This document shows, in pieces, positions 6,793 through 12,912 of a stretch of DNA of 16,440 nt. Position numbers and translations under genes: made by a program. Origin of the DNA: Bacillota bacterium (GTDB lineage: Bacteria; Bacillota; Clostridia; Peptostreptococcales; Anaerovoracaceae); contig JAQSXD010000025.1 of NCBI GenBank assembly GCA_029266295.1, positions 1 through 16,440 of the forward strand, given 5' to 3'. Below the pieces are notes generated by a model. The model made no database searches. It was given only the letters and a program-made list of their open reading frames with translations, and had not been told where the DNA came from. Numbering within the stretch: the first letter of the stretch is position 1; each line of letters starts with the position of its first letter.

Positions 6793-8631
6793 CTACAGTT
6801 TCACGATGGCTTTGGCTGGACAGAAGTCCACGCAAGCTCCGCACTTGATACATTTTTCCTTATCAATCCTATGTTTTTTCTTTACCTCTCCGGAAATCGC
6901 TCCGGCAGGACATTTTTTCATGCAGATAGTACAGCCTTTACACCCCTCTGTGATTGTGTAGGATAAAAGTCCGCTGCATACGCCCGCAGGGCATTTCTTA
7001 TCAAGAACATGGGATTGATACTCATCATTAAAATGTTTCATTGTTGACAAAACGGGATTTGGTGCGGTTTGTCCCAGCGCGCACAGCGATGTGTTTTTCA
7101 AATGATCGCCAAGCTCCTGCAGCTCAGCCAGATCATCAGAAGAACCCTTTCCATCAATGATCTTTCCGAGAATCTCGTACATTCTCTTGGTCCCTTCTCT
7201 GCAAGGAGTACATTTTCCGCAGGATTCATCTACGGTAAACTCGAGAAAAAATCTTGCAATATCAACCATACAATTGTCTTCATCCATGACGATCATCCCG
7301 CCGGAACCCATCATCGAACCGATGGCCACCAGGTTATCAAAATCGATGGGGGTATCCAGATTGACCGAAGTAATACATCCGCCGGAAGGCCCTCCTGTCT
7401 GAACTGCCTTAAAGCTCTTTCCATCGGGGCAGCCGTTTCCAATATCAAAGATCACCTCCCGAAGTGTAATTCCCATAGGAACCTCAACCAGACCGGTATT
7501 GTTGATCTTTCCCCCCAGGGCAAAGACTTTGGTTCCCGGTGATTTTTCTGTTCCATAGCCTTTAAACCAATCCGCTCCCTTTCGTATGATCTGAGGGATA
7601 TTTGCCAGCGTCTCTACATTATTGATGCAGGTTGGCTTGCCCCATAAGCCCTTATTGGCAGGGAAAGGCGGCTTATTTCTGGACATCCCCCTCTTGCCTT
7701 CAATTGAAGCGATCAGGGCAGTCTCTTCACCGCAGACAAATGCTCCGGCTCCCAGTCTGATCTCTATGTCAAAGTCAAAGCCGCTGTCAAAAATATTCGT
7801 ACCTAGAAATCCAGTTTCTTTTGCCTGCTGAATTGCGAGCTTGAGTCTCTGTACCGCAACGGGATACTCGGCTCTTACGTAAATGAATCCCTTGGTTGCT
7901 CCGATGGCGTAGCCTCCTATGGCCATGGCCTCAAGCACCGCATGAGGATCTCCTTCCAAAACGCTTCTGTCCATGAAAGCGCCCGGATCTCCTTCATCCG
8001 CATTGCAGATGATATACTTCTGATCCGCCTGGTTCGGTGCCGCAAAGCTCCACTTCAGCCCTGTGGAAAATCCAGCGCCGCCTCTTCCTCTGAGCCCCGA
8101 AGCCTTCACTACTTCAATGACCTCATTCGGCGACATCTCCGTCAGAACTTTGTAAAGCGCCTGATACCCATCCATCGCAACATATTCCCGAATATCCTCC
8201 GGGTTGATGCTTCCGCAGTTTTGCAAAACCACTCTGACCTGTTTCTTGTAAAATGGGCTGTCATTGAGGTTTTTGAGAGCACCGTCTTCGCCGCCGTCAA
8301 CAGTGTACTCGGCGATTGGTCTCCCGTTCTGCAAATGTTCGGAAACGATGGAGTTTGCAATGCGATCATCCACGTGTATGTAAGACACCTTTTCTTTGCC
8401 GTGCTCAAATACTTCTACGATCGGTTCATAGGTACACATACCAATGCAGCCGGTAGGCACGATCTGAACATTTTTTATTCCCCTTGCTTCAGTCTCTCTT
8501 TGCAGAGTTTCCATGATCTGTTTTGCGCCAGCCGAAATTCCGCAGGTACCCAGGCCGACTACAACACGATACCCGTCCTCCGGGTAATAATGGTTCAAGG
8601 TTTCTTCCTTGATGTCATTTAATGAATGCAT
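6793..8631 (-). CDS. hydB: NuoF-like flavoprotein subunit of trimeric hydrogenase HydB/HndC
   Basis: This 612-residue subunit should bind FMN and NAD(P) and is the site where electron bifurcation is thought to occur in HydABC enzymes. The N-terminal domain (about 22-105) is thioredoxin-like with C30, C62 and C66. The flavin and nucleotide region follows, with GRGGAGFSTGLKW (182-194), NADEGDPGAF (210-219) and GAGAFVCGEETALI (294-307). The [4Fe-4S] site is C471/474/477 with C517. The C-terminal ferredoxin domain has two [4Fe-4S] sites (C564/567/570/574 and C594/597/600/604). This five-part layout is that of HydB/HndC and differs from complex I NuoF, which lacks both end domains. In the N-terminal domain CGISAGA lacks a second Cys at the C-x4-C position. 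Start at 8631 has GGGAGG six bases upstream, 11 bases after hydC. Confidence 0.95.
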   Translation of the reverse strand: MHSLNDIKEETLNHYYPEDGYRVVVGLGTCGISAGAKQIMETLQRETEARGIKNVQIVPTGCIGMCTYEPIVEVFEHGKEKVSYIHVDDRIANSIVSEHLQNGRPIAEYTVDGGEDGALKNLNDSPFYKKQVRVVLQNCGSINPEDIREYVAMDGYQALYKVLTEMSPNEVIEVVKASGLRGRGGAGFSTGLKWSFAAPNQADQKYIICNADEGDPGAFMDRSVLEGDPHAVLEAMAIGGYAIGATKGFIYVRAEYPVAVQRLKLAIQQAKETGFLGTNIFDSGFDFDIEIRLGAGAFVCGEETALIASIEGKRGMSRNKPPFPANKGLWGKPTCINNVETLANIPQIIRKGADWFKGYGTEKSPGTKVFALGGKINNTGLVEVPMGITLREVIFDIGNGCPDGKSFKAVQTGGPSGGCITSVNLDTPIDFDNLVAIGSMMGSGGMIVMDEDNCMVDIARFFLEFTVDESCGKCTPCREGTKRMYEILGKIIDGKGSSDDLAELQELGDHLKNTSLCALGQTAPNPVLSTMKHFNDEYQSHVLDKKCPAGVCSGLLSYTITEGCKGCTICMKKCPAGAISGEVKKKHRIDKEKCIKCGACVDFCPAKAIVKL

Positions 8632-8642
8632 CTCCGTCCTCC

Positions 8643-9140
8643 CTATGCTCTGTATTTTTCTAAAATTTCGGGAATCGCATCAACATTCAATAGATTTGCA
8701 TACACATCCTCGTCGATCATCATTACAGGGGAAAGTCCGCAGCACCCAATGCAGCGTGCAGCATCAAGGGTGAAATAGCCGTCCGTTGTAGTTCCCCCGA
8801 CCTTGATATCAAGCGCATCCGCAACTTTGTCTACGATCTTCTGTGCTCCCTTGACATAGCAGGCTGTTCCAAGACAGACGGATATCTGGTGTTTTCCTTT
8901 CGGAGATGTGGAAAATTGACTGTAAAATGTGGAGATTCCAAATAGTTCGGAAATAGGGATTCGCGTATTGTCCGCAATAAACTTGTGCACATCCAGTGGC
9001 AGATAGCCGAAAATACGCTGTGCTTCCTGGAGGATCTGCATTGCCATACCGTCAGTCTCCGTCAAAGCATCGAGGTAGGATTTTAATTCAAGGTATCTTT
9101 CATCTTTCATTTTGTCGCAATGACAACTTCTCTGATTCAT
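8643..9140 (-). CDS. hydC: NuoE-like [2Fe-2S] subunit of trimeric hydrogenase HydC/HndA
   Basis: This 165-residue thioredoxin-like subunit passes electrons between the flavoprotein and the rest of the HydABC complex. After an N-terminal helical bundle (LQEAQRIFGYLPLDVHKFIA) it has the four [2Fe-2S] ligands in NuoE spacing: C89 and C94 (CLGTAC) and C130 and C134 (CIGCC), with the typical GVSTFYSQF-like segment GISTFYSQF at 68-76. The N-terminus has an unusual extra CHCDK (C6, C8), probably not cofactor-related. An AAGGAGA site lies seven bases before ATG 9140. First gene of the operon, 11 bases before hydB, with the GTTAA array and a Rex-like site upstream. Confidence 0.95.
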   Translation of the reverse strand: MNQRSCHCDKMKDERYLELKSYLDALTETDGMAMQILQEAQRIFGYLPLDVHKFIADNTRIPISELFGISTFYSQFSTSPKGKHQISVCLGTACYVKGAQKIVDKVADALDIKVGGTTTDGYFTLDAARCIGCCGLSPVMMIDEDVYANLLNVDAIPEILEKYRA

Positions 9141-9220
9141 CTTCTCTTCTCCTTTTATATTGTTAAACTGTTTGTGTTTATAGATTGAATTGAAATTAGT
9201 ATTAAATAATACTTTGTAAA
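9141..9220. other. hydCBA 5' untranslated region
   Basis: AT-rich leader containing the hydC ribosome binding site and one further TTGTTAA half-site at 9160-9166, which is not in phase with the upstream array. No coding region was seen. Confidence 0.5.
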
Positions 9221-9233
9221 TACGATTCGTTAA
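9206..9233 (-). promoter_or_regulatory. candidate hydCBA promoter
   Basis: On the minus strand TTAACG (9233-9228) and TATTAT (9211-9206) are separated by 16 bases, a moderate sigma-A match. Transcription would start near 9199. The -35 hexamer overlaps the first unit of the phased repeat array. Other AT-rich options exist nearby, so this is tentative. Confidence 0.35.
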
Positions 9234-9340
9234 AAGTTTCTCCAGTTTGTTAAAGGATTCATCAGCTTGTTAAAAGATAAATTGCATCGTTAATTTATTA
9301 ATTTCTTCGTTAAAAAGTTAATTGCATTGTTAAATAGTAA
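9221..9340 (+). repeat. six-unit 20-bp phased array with TYGTTAA core
   Basis: Six consecutive 20-base units begin at 9221, 9241, 9261, 9281, 9301 and 9321. In every unit column 7 is T, column 8 is C or T, columns 9-13 are GTTAA and column 18 is T; column 14 is A in five of six. Other columns vary, with an AATTGCA flank shared by units 4 and 6. The core equals the half-site of the Rex operator (TTGTTAA), exact in three units and one base off in three. The array sits directly upstream of hydCBA and overlaps its candidate -35. A 20-bp period is close to two helical turns, so all cores lie on about the same DNA face. Confidence 0.85.
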
Positions 9341-9344
9341 ACAA
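9327..9344. promoter_or_regulatory. predicted Rex operator
   Basis: TTGTTAAATAGTAAACAA matches the known Rex consensus TTGTTAA-N4-TTAACAA at 13 of 14 defined positions. Rex is the NADH/NAD+ sensing repressor of fermentation and hydrogen genes in Clostridia. A weaker copy (TCGTTAA-N4-TTAATTG) lies at 9307-9324. Binding by Rex is inferred from sequence only; rex itself is not in the window. Confidence 0.65.
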
Positions 9345-9494
9345 TGTAATTTTTTCCATTTTATGGCTTATTCAGTTAAAAAAAAATAATGCTTATTGTA
9401 CAGGTAACTTCAAAATAATCGTGCGTATTTTCACAACATTCTCATAATAGCACATTACAAAATTTTCTACAATAACTTAATCAAATATTTTTTA
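9345..9494. other. AT-rich intergenic segment
   Basis: No open reading frame, RNA gene or convincing hairpin was recognised. It holds an isolated out-of-phase GTTAA followed by a nine-base A run (about 9375-9387) and a TGTGAAAATA stretch. Confidence 0.4.
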
Positions 9495-9495
9495 C

Positions 9496-9571
9496 TAGGC
9501 AGTTACCCATCCCCAGACGATCTCGTGAAGGTGCCTGATGTATAACAGCAGGGGCTTTTAGCCATTTTGAT
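9496..9571. other. GC-rich structured island of unknown nature
   Basis: Within otherwise AT-rich DNA this 76-base segment is about half GC and rich in short complementary blocks: GGCA (9499-9502) with TGCC (9532-9535), CCCC (9511-9514) with GGGG (9551-9554), and CCTG with CAGG around a TGATGTATAACAG loop. The order GGCA, CCCC, TGCC, GGGG would permit an H-type pseudoknot. It was not recognised as a known riboswitch or element end on either strand. It may be a structured RNA, a palindromic repeat element or a remnant. Confidence 0.35.
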
Positions 9572-9705
9572 GATTGCCCTTTAAATTAACCTTTCTGTAA
9601 AGAGTTTTAAGTATTTTGTAAACTATTTTAATATGAAATTTGATATTGTAAGATATGGAACGGCTATAAGTAAGAAAATAGTCTAAAACAGGACACCCTA
9701 GAAAG
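9572..9705. other. AT-rich upstream region of the SIMPL gene
   Basis: No gene or clear promoter was identified. Several TATAAG, TTGATA and TTGTAA hexamers occur, but none are in a convincing 16-18 base arrangement. Confidence 0.35.
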
Positions 9706-10503
9706 ATGAATGAAAGTAAAATGAACGAAACGAAAAAAGAAGGGTATGGATTAAACAAAATGAATGAACAGAAAAGCAAAATCACAGCGAACATTATCAT
9801 TGCCGTCATTGCCGCAGCCGCCATCGTTGCAGCTTCGCTGATCCTTGCAAATGGAGTTGAAAAAGTGAAAGGCGGAGGCAACCGCATCATCGTAACCGGA
9901 TCGGCCAAACAGCAGATCACTTCCGACCTGATCGTCTGGACCGGAAACTTCTCCGCAAAATCTCCGTCACTGCAGGAGGCATACGGAATTCTAGAAACTG
10001 ATAAGAGTAAGGTTCATAATTATCTCATCGGCCAGGGCGTACCAGAGGACGCTATCGTATTTTCATCCATTAACACCACCACCAATTACATGATCCTTCC
10101 TAACGGCATGTATTCCAGCGATATTGATTATTATGAGCTAAATCAGACCGTTACCATAAGCTCCGGAGAAATTGATAAAATCACTGACATCTCCAGAAAG
10201 GTTACCGAACTCATCAATGAGGGGATTCAATTCCAGTCCAATCCACCCCAGTACATGTACACGAAGATCGCGGACATGAAGGTAACCATGCTGGCCGAGG
10301 CTACCAAAGACGCCAAAAAGCGTGCGGAAATGATTGCGGAGAATGCAGGAAACAAGCTTGGAAGTCTGAAATACGCTGACATGGGCATCATTCAGATCAC
10401 GCCGCTCTATTCCAATGAGGTTTCGGATTACGGAATGAATGACACCTATTCTCTGGAAAAGGAAATTACAGCGATCGTTCACTGTGAGTTCGAAATACAG
10501 TAG
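9706..10503 (+). CDS. membrane-anchored SIMPL-domain (DUF541) protein
   Basis: This 265-residue protein has a charged cytoplasmic N-terminus, one membrane helix (about 27-48, ITANIIIAVIAAAAIVAASLILA) and an extracytoplasmic SIMPL domain. Family marks are the first strand IIVTGSAKQQITSDLIVWTGNFS (about 61-83), a long helix with the DKSKVHNYLI segment, a central TKDAKKRAEMIAENAGNKLGSL helix and the last strand EKEITAIVHCEFEI. SIMPL proteins occur in many bacterial envelopes; their biochemical role is poorly defined. The start is uncertain: ATGs at 9706, 9721 and 9760 are in frame and none has a strong ribosome binding site; 9706 is the longest. It is a single gene with its own terminator, divergent from hydCBA. 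Confidence 0.85.
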   Translation: MNESKMNETKKEGYGLNKMNEQKSKITANIIIAVIAAAAIVAASLILANGVEKVKGGGNRIIVTGSAKQQITSDLIVWTGNFSAKSPSLQEAYGILETDKSKVHNYLIGQGVPEDAIVFSSINTTTNYMILPNGMYSSDIDYYELNQTVTISSGEIDKITDISRKVTELINEGIQFQSNPPQYMYTKIADMKVTMLAEATKDAKKRAEMIAENAGNKLGSLKYADMGIIQITPLYSNEVSDYGMNDTYSLEKEITAIVHCEFEIQ

Positions 10504-10553
10504 TACCAGCCGGATAAACAGGTTTCGTCTGTTCCACGCAAGCAACAACCATG

Positions 10554-10593
10554 GCTCCCGTCCACTTCACAGCGCAGAGGACGGGAGCTTTTT
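10554..10593 (+). terminator. Rho-independent terminator of the SIMPL gene
   Basis: GCTCCCGTCC (10554-10563) and GGACGGGAGC (10579-10588) form a perfect ten-pair stem around a 15-base loop and are followed by five T. The opposite strand lacks a T tract after the stem, so it serves mainly the plus-strand gene. Confidence 0.9.
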
Positions 10594-10616
10594 ATCGTTC
10601 CATTTATTATGATTTA

Positions 10617-12416
10617 TTAGAAGCTGTCGCTTATCATCCCAGCTTTCTCTTGGTCAAGATGCAGCGTCCACGGAGAGTCATTGTCTACAACAACTGGGAT
10701 TTCAACAAAATTAACCGGCCCCCCCTTTGATGCAGGCTTTTGGAGCAGTGATATCATCGACGTCGCTGTTTTGATATCCAGATCGGTTTCCATTCCCGAG
10801 GAAAGCACACGGTAAACGGTGTCTGCCGGGAGATTCAGTTCTCCCTTCTGAGCAAGTGCTGCCTCAAGGAATGCCTTTTGCACGCCAATACGCGCAAGGT
10901 CTCCTTCCTTATAACCCTTTCTGAACCGCACCAGCATCTCGGCCTTCTTTCCGTCCAGGATCTGCTTCCCTGCCTGGAGATCAATATGTAAATTCTGATT
11001 CGGATCGTCATACATCATTCTCGTGGGTACGTCAAACTCCACCCCGCCGGCTGCATCCACAAGATCGCGGAAAACACCGGTATCAAATCTGACGTAATGA
11101 TTGATTTCTATGCCAAGAATCTCACCGAGTTTTTTCACGACTGCTTCCGGCGGATTGTTTGCGGCGTATCCGGAGAGTCTACCTGCACCGTTCAGTTCTT
11201 CTCCTACAAGCAGATCTCTGGGAACGAAGGCGACGTTAATCCCCTCTCTGTCAGCGTCGTAACCCAGCAGCAATATAGTATCCGGGATCTGTGAGCCTTC
11301 CGCATTACACAGAACCAGAACGTTGGCTTGATCCACTTTCATCCCTGTTGCCAAAGATGCCGGATTTGATAAGAGGCCTACAGCGCAGAGGATCAGGATG
11401 GCCGCTGACAGCACAACCGCCGCCCGCCCAGGCTTTTTATATGCTACGATATGTTTTACCCGTTCCTTCACATCGTTTGCATGGAAGGCGAGAACACTCT
11501 GTCTTCCTCTTCCTGATGCTGCCAATGCCATGTTGAGCAAGGTCACAGCATAATCCTCTTTTTCCTCTGTCCTTAAAACCTTAACCACACCTTCATCGCA
11601 TGACATTTCCATATCCTTGTCAAAGAGCCGGAAGGCAACCCATAAAACAGGATTGAACCAATGGATGCATAGGGCAAGAAAGGTTAATGGCTTCACGAAA
11701 TAATCCCGCCGTTTGATATGATAAAACTCGTGAAGAAGAATATGTTTGAGCCGTTCCCGGCTTTCTGCATCATGATTTTGACATATCAAAGCAGGTAACG
11801 CAACTTTAGGAGAGAAGATTCCATATACAAAGGGGGTCTCCACCTTCTCCGACTCATACACCCTTACAGATCCTCCCAATCGGACCAAGGTCCTGCATTC
11901 CTCCGTCAGTTCCGATCTTTCAAAGAGCGTTGCAGTTGCCAGACTTCTGCATAATCTAACGTAGGAGATTCCGTTGTATACCACAAGGATCAGGATTCCG
12001 GTGATCCAAAGCACCATCAATGCGATGAAGATAGAATCGATGGAAGCGGAAGATGCTGCGTTTCCAATGGCACCCATGCCTCCGGCCCCTTCTGCTAGAG
12101 TCTCTTTCATGGGAAAGCCCATCAGCTCCTGCGCTTGACTGCCTGCTAGCAGCTCCTGATTGACGATCCCTCTCAGGGGGATGTCCTTCAGCGCAGTCGT
12201 ATACGTATCCAGGCTTCTTTTCATATCCCCAAAGACGCTGAAGATGGACGGGAACGAAAAAGGAAACACCATTCTGTACAGAACAATCATCCATAGCCCA
12301 TAGGAAAAGATTTGCGGCTGCAAGCGTCCCAGACTTCCTCTAATTAAAATGATGATCAGCGCGGCAAAGCCGGCGGTTATGCTCATATTTACTACTGTAA
12401 AAAACACATCCGCCAT
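10617..12416 (-). CDS. BlaR1-like M56 membrane metalloprotease fused to an LCP (LytR-CpsA-Psr) domain
   Basis: This 599-residue protein starts at 12416 (MADVFF), one base after the blaI stop, with a GGGAAGGG site; an earlier in-frame ATG at 12449 lies inside blaI. Membrane segments are at about 5-27, 37-60, 128-150 and 331-350. Between the third and fourth lies the M56 peptidase domain with zinc motif HEFYH (229-233) and a downstream DMEMSCDE with a likely third ligand at about 270, as in BlaR1/MecR1. After the fourth membrane segment, where BlaR1 has its penicillin-binding sensor, there is an LCP domain (about 364-525): a PDTILL strand, VPRD (Arg 400), GILGIEINHYVRFD-like segment, DAAGGVEFDVP, a LDGKKAEMLVRFR strand (Arg 497 and 499) and GDLAR (506-510). 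LCP proteins bind polyprenyl-pyrophosphate wall precursors. It should be membrane-bound with the LCP domain outside. A sensor role is inferred. Confidence 0.88.
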   Translation of the reverse strand: MADVFFTVVNMSITAGFAALIIILIRGSLGRLQPQIFSYGLWMIVLYRMVFPFSFPSIFSVFGDMKRSLDTYTTALKDIPLRGIVNQELLAGSQAQELMGFPMKETLAEGAGGMGAIGNAASSASIDSIFIALMVLWITGILILVVYNGISYVRLCRSLATATLFERSELTEECRTLVRLGGSVRVYESEKVETPFVYGIFSPKVALPALICQNHDAESRERLKHILLHEFYHIKRRDYFVKPLTFLALCIHWFNPVLWVAFRLFDKDMEMSCDEGVVKVLRTEEKEDYAVTLLNMALAASGRGRQSVLAFHANDVKERVKHIVAYKKPGRAAVVLSAAILILCAVGLLSNPASLATGMKVDQANVLVLCNAEGSQIPDTILLLGYDADREGINVAFVPRDLLVGEELNGAGRLSGYAANNPPEAVVKKLGEILGIEINHYVRFDTGVFRDLVDAAGGVEFDVPTRMMYDDPNQNLHIDLQAGKQILDGKKAEMLVRFRKGYKEGDLARIGVQKAFLEAALAQKGELNLPADTVYRVLSSGMETDLDIKTATSMISLLQKPASKGGPVNFVEIPVVVDNDSPWTLHLDQEKAGMISDSF

Positions 12417-12417
12417 G

Positions 12418-12789
12418 TTACTCACCCTTCCCATTTCTGTTTTCGTCAATAATCCTTTTTAATTCCGCCGCTTCCTGCTCCGTCAGTGGCTTCCCCTTCA
12501 GGAATGTGGTCAGGAACATAGGCAGTGAGCCTCCAAAGGACTTATCCAAAAGTTCCATACTCTCCTGTATCCCGATTTCCTCTTTCTCCACCAGATACGT
12601 CACCGTCGCGTTTTCGTTTTTCAGCAAACCCCTTTCACACAACTTCCTCAAAACTGTATATGTGGTAGACTTTTTCCAACCCAAAATTTCTGAGCACAAC
12701 TGAGCTAGCTTCGTGGAATTCACCGGCGCATGCTTCCAGATCACTTCCATAAATTTGTACTCCGCTTCAAATAGTTTATATCCGTACAT
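12418..12789 (-). CDS. blaI: BlaI/MecI-family transcriptional repressor
   Basis: This 123-residue cytoplasmic DNA-binding protein has an N-terminal winged helix (about 1-72: LFEAEYKFMEVIWKHAPVNSTKLAQ, then a recognition helix in KKSTTYTVLRKLCERGLL) and a C-terminal helical dimerisation part that in BlaI/MecI contains the protease cleavage site. Family members repress their own operon and are inactivated by the partner M56 protease. The ATG has AGGAGG seven bases upstream. The stop is one base from the start of the M56-LCP gene, so the pair is co-translated. Two palindromes at its promoter are probable binding sites. Confidence 0.93.
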   Translation of the reverse strand: MYGYKLFEAEYKFMEVIWKHAPVNSTKLAQLCSEILGWKKSTTYTVLRKLCERGLLKNENATVTYLVEKEEIGIQESMELLDKSFGGSLPMFLTTFLKGKPLTEQEAAELKRIIDENRNGKGE

Positions 12790-12838
12790 TGTTCCCCCTC
12801 CTCATTTCTCTCTTAATGCAGTAATTCCTATCAAAAGA

Positions 12839-12890
12839 AATAGGTTTATCGTGATAAACTTTATTATGAGTTTATCGCCATAAACCTATT
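12839..12890. promoter_or_regulatory. double BlaI operator within a nested inverted repeat
   Basis: Two 16-bp palindromes, GTTTATCGTGATAAAC (12844-12859) and GTTTATCGCCATAAAC (12870-12885), lie 26 bp apart centre to centre. They are themselves arms of a larger inverted repeat: AATAGGTTTAT (12839-12849) with ATAAACCTATT (12880-12890), and ATAAACT with AGTTTAT. One site covers the spacer and -10 of the blaI promoter and the other lies just past the expected start, the arrangement of an autorepressed BlaI operon. The core differs from the TACA-n2-TGTA core of staphylococcal BlaI. Transcripts reading in from the PBP gene could also fold this into one long hairpin. Confidence 0.75.
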
Positions 12891-12897
12891 CTGTCAA
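12869..12897 (-). promoter_or_regulatory. blaI operon promoter
   Basis: On the minus strand a perfect TTGACA (12897-12892) is followed after 17 bases by TAAACT (12874-12869), a 4/6 match. The -10 lies within an operator palindrome. The -35 begins 16 bases past the stop codon of the penicillin-binding protein gene. Confidence 0.65.
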
Positions 12898-12912
12898 GTG
12901 ATTTTAAAAAGA

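Noticed and set aside
7942..8622. 226-residue plus-strand open frame opposite hydB
   Set aside because: It is a shadow of the NuoF-like gene, whose cofactor motifs are unbroken on the other strand.
9221..9344. Possible CRISPR array or plasmid-type iterons
   Set aside because: The period is only 20 bp with a 7-base conserved core and no constant spacer/repeat division, no cas or rep gene is nearby, and it sits at the hydrogenase promoter.
9525..9575. Resemblance of AAGGTGCC...CAGCAGGGGCTTTT to a T-box end
   Set aside because: The conserved GGTACCGCG string is missing, the terminator pairing is broken, and no Stem I or specifier loop can be built upstream.
9558..9920. 120-residue minus-strand frame crossing into the SIMPL gene
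   Set aside because: Overlaps the real SIMPL gene and its upstream AT-rich region; hydrophobic content is explained by antisense of the membrane helix.
12418..12449. Upstream ATG at 12449 as the start of the M56-LCP gene
   Set aside because: It would add 11 non-hydrophobic residues read from inside blaI and lacks a ribosome binding site, whereas 12416 has one and is adjacent to the blaI stop.
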